Origin: DASYRM01 sp036004405
Lineage (GTDB): Bacteria > Acidobacteriota > Vicinamibacteria > Vicinamibacterales > UBA2999
NCBI GenBank assembly: GCA_036004405.1
Contig: DASYRM010000003.1
Span: 1-32,601, forward strand
Length of the DNA: 32,601 nucleotides
Reading direction: 5' to 3'
Under the pieces are notes generated by a model. It saw only the letters and a list, made by a program, of their open reading frames with translations. It was not told the DNA's origin and did no database searches. Each line of letters starts with the position of its first letter. Position 1 is the first letter of the stretch. This document shows positions 15,210 to 23,199 of this stretch, one piece after another. The position numbers and the translations under genes were made by a program.

Positions 15210-15797
15210 TCATCGCCGCGGTTCGATACGGTAGGTCGCGATAACTCGGCCCGAGTTGGTCGACTTCACCTCGACGAGAGCGAATGAGCGCGGCCGGCTG
15301 ACGCCGCCGAAGAGCGCCTGGCCGGTGCCCAACACGATCGGATGAACAATCAAGCCAAGCTCGTCGACCAAGTCTTCATTCAGGAGATTGGCGACGAGGG
15401 TGGCGCCCCCGACAACGTAGATGTTCTTGCCTGGCTGGGCTTTCAGCGCCCTGAGCTCCGCGATGCCACGGACAACCCGGGCGGTCGGCGGCCACGAGAC
15501 ACTCTCCAGGGTCGTGGACAAGACAATGTGAGGTGTCTTGGCCGCGAACTCGGCATACGCCACTTCGCTCTTCGTCGGCACTCGTTCGACAAAGGGCGCA
15601 ACCCGGCCGGGGTTGGCCTGAATCGACTGCCAGTACTCCCCATAATCGGGATACATCCGGGCACCCAGCACGAACGTATCGACCTCGGGAATCAGCTGAA
15701 GCGCACTGTCCCAGGAGTCGGCCCAGTCCTTTTCCCCGTTGGGTCCCTGCGTGAGGCCGTCCAGGGACACTTGCATTGCCGCGATCATCGTTCTCAA
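15210..15797 (-). CDS. Dihydrofolate reductase family protein (RibD C-terminal-like, 195 aa)
   Basis: The protein opens RTMIAAMQVSLDGLTQGPNG, the 'S.DG...g' phrase of the DHFR/RibD_C fold. It continues with VDTFVLGARMYPDYGEYW, then HIVLSTTL, GKNIYVVGGATLVANLL and DELGLIVHPIVLGTGQALFG, which form the NADPH-binding core and the family ending. Such proteins are NADPH-dependent reductases of largely unknown substrate, and not true FolA. I use a TTG start at 15797 because AGGAG lies eight bases upstream; the first ATG (15788) would be too far from it. It is the second gene of an operon with the SDR gene, which ends 12 bases upstream, and is convergent with the SCO1 gene, 18 bases away. Confidence 0.88.
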   Translation of the reverse strand: MRTMIAAMQVSLDGLTQGPNGEKDWADSWDSALQLIPEVDTFVLGARMYPDYGEYWQSIQANPGRVAPFVERVPTKSEVAYAEFAAKTPHIVLSTTLESVSWPPTARVVRGIAELRALKAQPGKNIYVVGGATLVANLLNEDLVDELGLIVHPIVLGTGQALFGGVSRPRSFALVEVKSTNSGRVIATYRIEPRR

Positions 15798-15809
15798 GGC
15801 GTTGACTCC

Positions 15810-16526
15810 TCAGAAGCTCGCAAAGGCGCGCTCGTAGTCTTTGTGACTCTGATTCCACAGGGCGCCCATCTGCTGCGCCATCGGGTCTGGAAAGATCTCC
15901 TCTTCACCGCGGGCGATGCCCGCGAGAATCCCTTTCGCCGTATCCGTGGGACTCGTCTTCGGCATCTGGAGTTCCTTGGACATGTCCGTATCGATCGGGC
16001 CGGGAAGCGCTGCGAGCAGATCGACACGCTTCGCCTTCAGCTCTGGCCGCAGCGCCTGCGTGATCGAGTTGGCCGCGGCCTTCGACGCCGAGTAGCCTCC
16101 GAGCGGCGGAAAGCTGGCGAGCGATGCCAGCGACAGAACGTTCACGATGGTGGCGCCCCCGGGAGCCCGCTCGAGCACGGGCAGAAACCCCTTGATCACG
16201 CCCAGCATCCCGTACACGTTGGTCCGGATGTCGGCATCCAGCGCCTCGGGGTTCATTGTCAGGACGTTATATGAGGTCGCCGCGCCGGCGTTGTTGATGA
16301 GCAGCGTGACGTCAGACGCCTTGAGTGCGGCGGCCGCGATCTGCTCCGGCTTGGTCGTGTCGAGCGTGAGGGGCACAACCCGTGGATCGCTGGCGGAGAG
16401 CGTGCGCACGTCTCGAGCCGTGGCGTACACCTTGGCGGCTCCGGCCTCGACAAGGGCCGATACGAGGGCCCTGCCGAGCCCACGGCTTGCACCGGTCACG
16501 AGAGCGACCGAGCCTTCGATGGTCAT
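15810..16526 (-). CDS. SDR-family NAD(P)-dependent oxidoreductase (238 aa)
   Basis: A classical short-chain dehydrogenase/reductase. The cofactor motif TGASRGLG lies at about residues 10-17, NNAGAA follows near 80, and the catalytic Y-x3-K is in GGYSASKAAANS. The length is typical. I set the start at the ATG at 16526, with AAGGAG seven bases upstream; a longer frame to 16601 would add 25 residues that no SDR needs and would use up the regulatory region. It is the first gene of a two-gene operon with the DHFR-like reductase and is divergent from the MocR-type regulator at 16634, which probably controls it. The substrate is unknown. Confidence 0.92.
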   Translation of the reverse strand: MTIEGSVALVTGASRGLGRALVSALVEAGAAKVYATARDVRTLSASDPRVVPLTLDTTKPEQIAAAALKASDVTLLINNAGAATSYNVLTMNPEALDADIRTNVYGMLGVIKGFLPVLERAPGGATIVNVLSLASLASFPPLGGYSASKAAANSITQALRPELKAKRVDLLAALPGPIDTDMSKELQMPKTSPTDTAKGILAGIARGEEEIFPDPMAQQMGALWNQSHKDYERAFASF

Positions 16527-16540
16527 GACGGAACTCCTTC

Positions 16541-16557
16541 GTTGGTCATGGGCCAAC
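16541..16557. promoter_or_regulatory. Possible operator: inverted repeat upstream of the SDR gene
   Basis: GTTGG (16541-16545) and CCAAC (16553-16557) form a perfect five-base inverted repeat with a seven-base spacer, directly upstream of the SDR ribosome binding site. A TATGGT hexamer, a weak -10 candidate, lies next to it on the minus strand. It could be bound by the divergently encoded MocR-like protein. Confidence 0.3.
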
Positions 16558-16596
16558 CATATCCTTCGAAGTGGATTGGCGGTAGAGCCGATCCGT

Positions 16597-16607
16597 GTCA
16601 CAGTGAC
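16597..16607. promoter_or_regulatory. Possible operator: palindrome between SDR and MocR genes
   Basis: GTCAC-A-GTGAC is a perfect palindrome with one central base, 27 bases before the regulator's start codon. An ATTGG / CCAAT pair (16575-16579 and 16612-16616) brackets it. The position suits autoregulation and control of the divergent SDR operon. Confidence 0.35.
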
Positions 16608-16633
16608 CAGTCCAATTCTGGGGATGAACGGAG

Positions 16634-18052
16634 ATGGGCTTTCACGTCACTCTGCTCGGCCGCGGCAATCTCAGCGGGGAGATCTATCGCCGGCTGCGTG
16701 AGACGATCCTCGAGCGCCGCCTTCGGCCGGGTGAACCGCTGCCGCCGTCGCGCGCCCTCGCTCGGCAGCTCAGCGTCTCTCGCATGACGGTCACGGTCGC
16801 GTACGACCGGCTGGAGGCGGAGGGATTCGTCGTCGGACGGGTCGGCGCCGGGACCTTTGTCAGCGAGCACGCCGCACCCGTATCGGCCTCAACGCGCGAG
16901 CGCAAGGGCGGAGCCCTTCGCCCCCGCGCGGTGTGGACTGGTGTCGAGCTCCCGACCGCGTTCGCCCGGCCAGCCAGGTACGATTTCCGGACCGGTCTTC
17001 CCGATGCGCGTCTCTTTCCGCACCGCGTCTGGCGGCGTGTGATGACGCGGACCATGTCGCGCAGCGAACGCGCGGGCGGCGTCTATCAGGATCCAGCGGG
17101 TATACCGCACCTTCGGGCGGCAATCGCGCGGCACATCGCGGTGTCGCGCGGCGTGCGTGGCGACGCCGACGACATCATCGTCACGAACGGCACGCAGCAG
17201 GCGTTGGACGTGCTGGTGCGGGTCCTTCTCGCGCCTGGCGAACGGATCGCCGTCGAGGAACCAGGGTACGCACCGCCGCGCCACCTGTTTGCCTCGCTTG
17301 GCCTCCGCGTCGTGGGAGTGCCGGTCGACGAAGACGGCCTGGTCGTACAGGCGCTTCCATCGCGAGTCCGCGCCGTCTACGTAACGCCGTCGCATCAGTA
17401 CCCCCTCGGTGTGCGGATGTCGCTCGAGCGGCGCCACGCGCTGCTGGCATGGGCCGAGCGAACGGGGGCCGCCATTATCGAGGACGACTACGACAGCGAA
17501 TTCAGGTTTGGCGATCGGCCGCTCGAAGCCCTTCAGAGTCTGGATGTCAGTGGTCGGGTCGCCTACGTCGGTTCCTTCTCCAAGACGATGCTGCCGACCC
17601 TGCGGGTCGGCTTCGTTCTGGTGCCGGAGTCGCTGCGACTCGCGGCGCGAAAGGCGAAGTTCGTGACGGACTGGCATACGTCGGTGCTGGTGCAGTCGGC
17701 GCTGGCGGAATTCATCGAGGGCGGTGCCTACGCGCGTCACCTGCGCCGGACGAATGCCGAATACCGCGCGCGGCACCAGCTGATCGCCGCGGTACTGTCG
17801 CGTGACTTCGCCAGCGTCTTCCAGGTGCTGCCGTCGAGCGCGGGACTGCACATCACCGCGATGGCACGCGCGCGGTCGCCTCAGCAGATCGCGGCCGTGC
17901 AGGCGCGCGCCGCCGATGAGGGCGTGGCGATTCAGATTCTGTCGTCGTTTGCAGGCAGGCGCTCGAAGCGTGCCGGTGTGGTCCTGGGATATGGCGCGAT
18001 TGCGAGCGGCGACATCGAAGAGGGATTGCGGCGTCTCAGGCGTGTCATCTGA
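16634..18052 (+). CDS. MocR/PdxR-type transcriptional regulator: GntR winged helix fused to PLP aminotransferase-like domain (472 aa)
   Basis: Residues 10-78 are a GntR-family winged helix (LSGEIYRRLRETILERRLRP, then LPPSRALARQLSVSRMTVTV). Residues 110-470 form a fold-type I aminotransferase domain: YQDPAGIPHLRAAIARHI, VTNGTQQALDVLVRVLL, IIEDDYDSEFRFG, and SFSKTMLPTLRVGFVLVPES with the PLP lysine at K317. Proteins of this kind sense PLP or an amino-group metabolite and usually regulate a neighbouring divergent gene. Here the divergent neighbour is the SDR plus DHFR-like operon, which is not a pyridoxal synthase operon, so the specific name pdxR is not justified. Start choice: ATG at 16634 with GGAG almost touching it, so translation initiation may be weak. 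No better start is seen. Confidence 0.93.
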   Translation: MGFHVTLLGRGNLSGEIYRRLRETILERRLRPGEPLPPSRALARQLSVSRMTVTVAYDRLEAEGFVVGRVGAGTFVSEHAAPVSASTRERKGGALRPRAVWTGVELPTAFARPARYDFRTGLPDARLFPHRVWRRVMTRTMSRSERAGGVYQDPAGIPHLRAAIARHIAVSRGVRGDADDIIVTNGTQQALDVLVRVLLAPGERIAVEEPGYAPPRHLFASLGLRVVGVPVDEDGLVVQALPSRVRAVYVTPSHQYPLGVRMSLERRHALLAWAERTGAAIIEDDYDSEFRFGDRPLEALQSLDVSGRVAYVGSFSKTMLPTLRVGFVLVPESLRLAARKAKFVTDWHTSVLVQSALAEFIEGGAYARHLRRTNAEYRARHQLIAAVLSRDFASVFQVLPSSAGLHITAMARARSPQQIAAVQARAADEGVAIQILSSFAGRRSKRAGVVLGYGAIASGDIEEGLRRLRRVI

Positions 18053-18139
18053 CGAGCACTCTCGCGACCTCAGCGGCGGCGACCAGCTCGGCTACTGCAG
18101 GGCGGCACCGTCGTTGCTTCGCATGATCAGCGGCGGGTC

Positions 18140-19141
18140 ATGCCCATCAACGACTCGGTCGTCGTCGTTACCGGCGGCACCGCTGGTGTCGGCCGCGCCA
18201 CCGCCAGGGCCTTCGGTCGAACCGGAGCCCGCGTGGCGATCCTGGCGCGCCATGCGGCGCGCCTCGAAGCCACCGCCGCCGAGATTTGTGCCTGCGGTGG
18301 TCGTGCGCTCGCGCTCCAGGTGGACGTGGCCGACAGCGAGGCCGTCGATCGCGCGGCCTCGACGATTGAATCCGAGCTCGGACCCATCGACATCTGGATC
18401 AACAACGCCATGGTGTCGACCTTTGCGCCGATTGCGTCGTTGACCGCCGGGGAGATCCGGCGGGTGACGGAGGTGACGTATCTCGGGGCGGTGCATGGCA
18501 CGCTGGCCGCGTCCCGCCGGATGCGAACCCGCGATCGCGGCACGATCGTGCAGGTCGGCTCCACGCTGGCCTATCGTGCGATTCCTCTGCAGGCGCCGTA
18601 CTGCGCTGCCAAACACGCGCTCAGAGCGTTCACCGAATCGCTGCGCGTCGAGCTCCTTCACGATCGATCCCAGGTCCGGCTCACCATGGTCCATCTGCCG
18701 GCGCTGAATACGCCGCAGTTCGACTGGACGCTGAGCCGCATGCCGGGCCGGCCACGGCCGCTGGCGCCGGTCTTTCAACCCGAGGTTGCGGCCGACGCCA
18801 TTCTGTACGCGGCGCGCCACGCGCCACGGGAACTGAAGGTCGGCGCTGCCGTCGCAGGCACGATCTGGCTGAACAAGTTCGTGCCTGGACTCATCGATCG
18901 TGTGCTCGCCAGACGCGGATTTCAGGGGCAGCAGGACGCGCAGTCCCTCCCCTCACATCCCGAAGGCAATCTGTTCACGCCGGTCGAAGGCGAGGTCGGT
19001 GCGCATGGCCGGTTCGACGGTGAAGCCAAAGCAAGGAGCCTGGCGCTCGACGCTCGTACCTCGCCGGCGTTCTGGACGCTGGCCACCGCCCTTGCCGCAG
19101 CCGCCATGACGATGAGTGTGGCGCGGATTCGCCGCCAATGA
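18140..19141 (+). CDS. SDR-family oxidoreductase with C-terminal extension (333 aa)
   Basis: The cofactor motif is TGGTAGVG near residue 12, NNAMV near 92, and the catalytic Y-x3-K is in APYCAAKHALRAF. After the usual domain (about 240 residues) there is an extension of some 90 residues with a hydrophobic end (FWTLATALAAAAMTMSVARI), which may anchor the protein in the membrane. This longer SDR form is common in soil bacteria, but its substrate is not established. It lies 87 bases after the MocR gene and shares a four-base ATGA overlap with the glycosidase gene at 19138, so those two are translated together. I see no terminator between it and the MocR gene. Confidence 0.88.
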   Translation: MPINDSVVVVTGGTAGVGRATARAFGRTGARVAILARHAARLEATAAEICACGGRALALQVDVADSEAVDRAASTIESELGPIDIWINNAMVSTFAPIASLTAGEIRRVTEVTYLGAVHGTLAASRRMRTRDRGTIVQVGSTLAYRAIPLQAPYCAAKHALRAFTESLRVELLHDRSQVRLTMVHLPALNTPQFDWTLSRMPGRPRPLAPVFQPEVAADAILYAARHAPRELKVGAAVAGTIWLNKFVPGLIDRVLARRGFQGQQDAQSLPSHPEGNLFTPVEGEVGAHGRFDGEAKARSLALDARTSPAFWTLATALAAAAMTMSVARIRRQ

Positions 19142-21468
19142 GCCCGACGTCGCCAACGGGCTCGCTGGTGACGCTCCGCCCGGCAGGCGATCAGCTCCAC
19201 CTGCACGTCAATCGACTGGTTCTCGCGACCGGGCTCGACGGATTCGTGCGTGGCGGGACGCAGGGGCTCTTCGCGTACGAGGCGCGTGTCCTGTCCGAGT
19301 ATCGCTATCTCGTCGACGAACAGGAGCTGCTTCCGGTCGGCGTCTCGCCGATCAGCGCTCGGGCGTCGCTCGGCTACTACGTGGCGTTTCCGCCGGGCCG
19401 GGACCGCGGACGCCCTGATCAGGGTAGCGGTCTGTTGATTCCGGATACTCAGCACACGCTCGAGCTGATCGTTCGCCGGCGGCTGATGACGGGGCGCGCG
19501 TCGAAAGACAGCCAGCATGCCACGACCGACTGGATCGACGAGCGGATCCACGTGCGCAACTACTCCGATGCACGGACCGCGTTCCTTCTTCGCGTGGCCA
19601 TCGATGCCGACTTTCGCGGGCTGCCGGAAGTGCGCCAGCGGCCGCTCGGCCTGGGACGCGTCGAGCGCCGATGGCACGACCGCACGCGCGAGCTCGTCTT
19701 CGAGTGGCGCGCCCATCATGCGTTCACGCACGACGGCGAAGCCGGCATGGCCACCGATCATCGCGGGATGCGGGTGGCCGTCAAGACGGCCGACGGGCCG
19801 CTCGTGGGCAGCGAGCACGGCCTTGCGTTCTCGCTGGACCTGGCGCCAGGCGGATCGTGGTCCGCGCGACTGCGGCTGCGCCCGGGGCTGCCCGACTCGC
19901 AAATCCCTGTCGCTGGTTCGGGTAGTACGGTGAGCACCGTTGTGGTTGGGAGCGCACCGCGCGGCACCACGTTCGAAGCGCCGGGCGACCAGTCGCGGTC
20001 GGCGCTGGTGACGGCGGCACTGGATCGTGCCCGCACCGATCTCGAAGGGCTTCGTCTCAATGATCTCGATCGAGGCGCTTCCGCGTGGACCATGGCGGCT
20101 GGTGTGCCCATCTACGTCGCCCTGTTCGGCCGCGACACGCTCACGGCGTCCTGGCAGGCGGCCATGGTGACGCCGGACATGATGCGCGGCACGCTTCAGA
20201 CGCTTGCCTGTCTGCAGGGCCGCCACCGGAACGACTGGCGCGACGAAGCGCCGGGCCGCTTTCTGCACGAGGCCCACACCGGGCCGCTCGAGACGCTGAA
20301 CGTCAACCCGCGCTCGCGCTACTACGGATCGGTCACCACGTCGGGGTTCTTTCCCGCCGTGCTGTCGGCCTACTGGCACTGGACTGGAGACGAGGAGCTG
20401 GTGCGTGCCCTGGTGCCGCATGCGCTCGACGGGCTGCGGTGGCTCGATGACGAGGGGGACCTCGACGGCGACGGCTTCGTCGAGTACCACACGCGCTCGA
20501 GCGACGGCGTCAAGCACCAGGGGTGGAAAGACTCGGGCGACGCGATCGTCTACCCGGACGGAAGTCCCGTCGAGCCGCCGATTGCCACCTGCGAAGAGCA
20601 GGCGTTCGTCTACGTGGCCAAGCTCCACCTCACCGAACTGTTGTGGCGGCTCGGCGAGCGCCGTGAGGCGCGGCGGCTCCTCAGCGAGGCGCGCCGCCTG
20701 CGGCGGCGATTCAACCAGGCGTTCTGGATCGAGTCGACGCAGTTCCTGGCGATGGCGCTGGACGCCGACAAGCGGCCAGTGACGACGATCGGATCAAACG
20801 CCGGACATTGCCTCGCGGCCGGCATCGTGCGCCGCGAGCACGTTCGCGCGGTGGCCGACCGACTCTTCGCGCCGGACCTCTTCTCGGGCTGGGGCATCCG
20901 CACGCTGTCCTCGGAGCACCCGGCCTTCAACCCGTACAGCTATCACCGCGGGAGCGTCTGGCCGGTCGAGCAGGGGAGTTTCGCGCTCGGGCTGGTCCGG
21001 TACGGGCTCTTCGACCATCTCGATCGGCTCGCCCGCGGCCTCGTCGACGCCACGGCCGTCTTCGAGCACGGCCGTCTGCCGGAGCTGTTCAGCGGTCATC
21101 CGCGCGACGCCCAGCATCCGTTTCCGGCGCTCTATCCGCAGGCGAATGCGCCGCAAGCGTGGTCGGCCTCCACGCTCTTTCTGGTCGTGCAGTCGATCCT
21201 CGGCCTCTATCCCTACGCGCCATCCCACCTGCTGTTCATCGATCCGCACTTGCCCCGCTGGCTGCCGGCGCTGACCGTGCGGAATCTGCAGGTCGGGGAG
21301 GCGGTCGTGACGATCGAGTTCCGTCGCGGGCGCCGCGAGACGGCCTACAAAGTCCTGGAGCAGCGCGGTCCGCTGCACATCATCCGCCAGGCGAGCCCGT
21401 GGTCGCTCACCGAACCGGTAGGCCGCCGCCTGCGCGTGCTGGCCGGGAGCCTGCTCAAGCTCACGTAG
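19138..21468 (+). CDS. Glycogen-debranching-type glycosidase, amylo-alpha-1,6-glucosidase family (776 aa)
   Basis: Residues 15-215 match the N-terminal bis-domain of bacterial glycogen debranching proteins (GLDGFVRGGTQGLFAYEARV, then YLVDEQELLPVG). From about 295 comes an (alpha/alpha)6 glycosidase domain: GVPIYVALFGRDTLTASWQA, APGRFLHEAHTG, YYGSVTTSGFFPAVLSAYWH, KHQGWKDSGDAIVYPDG and YSYHRGSVWPVEQGSFALG. The acids in WKDSGD and WPVE are at the places where catalytic acids lie in this fold. There is no signal peptide, so a cytoplasmic role in glycogen, trehalose or other alpha-glucan breakdown is likely. It starts inside the stop codon of the SDR gene, and its 3' end overlaps the convergent gene by eight bases. 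Confidence 0.88.
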   Translation: MSPTSPTGSLVTLRPAGDQLHLHVNRLVLATGLDGFVRGGTQGLFAYEARVLSEYRYLVDEQELLPVGVSPISARASLGYYVAFPPGRDRGRPDQGSGLLIPDTQHTLELIVRRRLMTGRASKDSQHATTDWIDERIHVRNYSDARTAFLLRVAIDADFRGLPEVRQRPLGLGRVERRWHDRTRELVFEWRAHHAFTHDGEAGMATDHRGMRVAVKTADGPLVGSEHGLAFSLDLAPGGSWSARLRLRPGLPDSQIPVAGSGSTVSTVVVGSAPRGTTFEAPGDQSRSALVTAALDRARTDLEGLRLNDLDRGASAWTMAAGVPIYVALFGRDTLTASWQAAMVTPDMMRGTLQTLACLQGRHRNDWRDEAPGRFLHEAHTGPLETLNVNPRSRYYGSVTTSGFFPAVLSAYWHWTGDEELVRALVPHALDGLRWLDDEGDLDGDGFVEYHTRSSDGVKHQGWKDSGDAIVYPDGSPVEPPIATCEEQAFVYVAKLHLTELLWRLGERREARRLLSEARRLRRRFNQAFWIESTQFLAMALDADKRPVTTIGSNAGHCLAAGIVRREHVRAVADRLFAPDLFSGWGIRTLSSEHPAFNPYSYHRGSVWPVEQGSFALGLVRYGLFDHLDRLARGLVDATAVFEHGRLPELFSGHPRDAQHPFPALYPQANAPQAWSASTLFLVVQSILGLYPYAPSHLLFIDPHLPRWLPALTVRNLQVGEAVVTIEFRRGRRETAYKVLEQRGPLHIIRQASPWSLTEPVGRRLRVLAGSLLKLT

Positions 21469-23155
21469 AGGCGACGCCCCCCGCCACGGGCGACGCGAGC
21501 AGCTGGGGGCACATCAGCTGCAACACGCCTGCCGCCGCCGGGGGGAGCCCAGCGATCTTCACGTCGCGCCCGGCCGCTAAGACCTCCGTGAGGATGGCCT
21601 TGTTGATGGCCACCCATCCGCCGGGCGTCCGATAACTGACAAGGCATCGCCCCTCTCGCCGATCGCTCAAGAGTCGCGCCTCGTCATAAGACTCGGGTGT
21701 GTGCGTCGCCTCCGCCTCTGAGTCATCACCCGAGAGGATGTGGAGGCGCCCGGTCTGAGCAGTGGCATACGCCTCGCCGTCGGCGACGCGCCTGCGCAGC
21801 GCCCCCTCGATCCGATTGAACATGTCTTCGGCAAACTGCTGAGGGTAGTCGAACAGCCGCACCACTTCCCGCGTGAGGTGCGGTAGCTGCCGCCATCCGC
21901 TCACCCAGGCGAGTTTGTCGGCGTGACCACCGACGAAGACGTCTTCCAGACTGAAATGCGTCACGGCATCGGGCTGCAGCGTCTTGAGCGCCATGTGTTC
22001 GATGAGATCGGTCGAGAACCCGTACAGGACGCCGTACGGAGAATAGTCGCCGGCAACCGGCCGGAAATGCGCACAATCGTCATGCAGCCGCGTCGACACC
22101 CGACCGATCCGTGCTTCGTACTCCTGGAGCAGCTGCACGTGCCGCTGTCCCATCGGCGTATAGGCTGCGTGCCCTTCGGGATCGGTCGTGATGAAGAGCT
22201 GCTCGATCATGCTGTACGCCCACAACAGCTCGACGCGATTCAGAAACAGCTCCGGATCCGGCGACGTGCCCTGGCAAATGGCGTCGGCCAATTCGAGCCG
22301 CGCCTGGGCATCGTCACCGAGGCAGGCGTGTTCGTACGCCTCGAGCAGCGGCACGAGATCCTGAATCAGCAGGGCGAAATCGAGGGCGTTGGTGTTGCGG
22401 GTGCTCAGAACCAGGCTGCTCTCATCGAGAGGCACGCCCTTCTTGATCGAGTAGTGGCGAATCTGTGAACGCAGGTGCCCGGCCGCCATTCGCACGCCGG
22501 CGTTGTGGATCTCGATCCGGTCCTCGCCCGCTAAGGTGTGTGCGACTTTGTCGGCGATGTCGAAATAGGGCCCCAGGTCATCGGTCGCGGGGCTCTGTGC
22601 CAGCGGAATCAGCCACCGCGCGTCCCGTACGAGCACCGGCTGATCGGGCGGTGTGGTCGTCCAGAGCTGATCGAGCACGTCTTGAATGTGCGACAGGCGG
22701 TCGCCGGCGCTGTCCGGTCCGGCATCCCACAGGCGCAGGCTCAACAGCTCGAGGCACCGGATGACGTACAGATTGAACAGCGTGTGCGCGTAGTGGGTGC
22801 GGCCGTTGCGACCCGGCCACCGCGTCTGCCGCCACAAATGAAAGCCGCGGATCATCATCTCCGCCGGCTCGATCAGGCCGTTGTGCAGTCCCGGAAGCGC
22901 ACGAGGCCTGAATCCGCTGGCCCCATGCGCGGCTTCCAATTGGCCTCTCAGACGCGATTGATCGGGGGTGACCCCGGTGAGGGTGAAGAAGCAATCCTCG
23001 AAGTGACGGGACAGCAGGGAGCCATCCTGCAGGTACTGAATCGGCTTTCGTTGGGCGTTCAGTACCCCCTGTATGCTCTCGACGATGTCGTCGCGACGGG
23101 CCAGGAAGCACTGCAGAACGTCGAGATGGGCCTGAAACGCCGGTTGAAGACTCAA
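21461..23155 (-). CDS. Uncharacterised protein (564 aa)
   Basis: I do not recognise this protein. It appears mainly alpha-helical and soluble, without a signal peptide or membrane segment, and is rich in Leu, Asp, Arg and His. Conserved-looking stretches include PGLHNGLIEPAEMMIRGFHL, HYAHTLFNLYVIRCLELLSL, YSPYGVLYGFSTDLIEHMAL and SLEDVFVGGHADKLAWVSGW. The C-terminus (about residues 485-550) is less polar and may be a separate domain. The only start I find is TTG at 23155 with no clear ribosome binding site, so the N-terminus is uncertain. It follows the TonB-dependent receptor gene by 44 bases on the same strand and could be co-transcribed with it. The opposite strand and other frames give nothing better. 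Confidence 0.75.
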   Translation of the reverse strand: MSLQPAFQAHLDVLQCFLARRDDIVESIQGVLNAQRKPIQYLQDGSLLSRHFEDCFFTLTGVTPDQSRLRGQLEAAHGASGFRPRALPGLHNGLIEPAEMMIRGFHLWRQTRWPGRNGRTHYAHTLFNLYVIRCLELLSLRLWDAGPDSAGDRLSHIQDVLDQLWTTTPPDQPVLVRDARWLIPLAQSPATDDLGPYFDIADKVAHTLAGEDRIEIHNAGVRMAAGHLRSQIRHYSIKKGVPLDESSLVLSTRNTNALDFALLIQDLVPLLEAYEHACLGDDAQARLELADAICQGTSPDPELFLNRVELLWAYSMIEQLFITTDPEGHAAYTPMGQRHVQLLQEYEARIGRVSTRLHDDCAHFRPVAGDYSPYGVLYGFSTDLIEHMALKTLQPDAVTHFSLEDVFVGGHADKLAWVSGWRQLPHLTREVVRLFDYPQQFAEDMFNRIEGALRRRVADGEAYATAQTGRLHILSGDDSEAEATHTPESYDEARLLSDRREGRCLVSYRTPGGWVAINKAILTEVLAAGRDVKIAGLPPAAAGVLQLMCPQLLASPVAGGVAST

Positions 23156-23199
23156 GCGCCGGATTGTACGCCCGCCGCGACCCGCGGCGGCGGGTCGCG

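Noticed and set aside
16527..16601. Longer N-terminus for the SDR gene
   Set aside because: The ATG at 16526 has a strong ribosome binding site and begins the normal SDR fold; the extension lies in the regulatory gap.
18922..20628. 568-residue minus-strand frame opposite the glycosidase
   Set aside because: Antisense shadow; the opposite strand carries conserved glycosidase motifs.
23170..23199. G-C-rich hairpin between the second receptor and the unknown gene
   Set aside because: It can fold on the minus strand but has no T-run, so I do not call a terminator.
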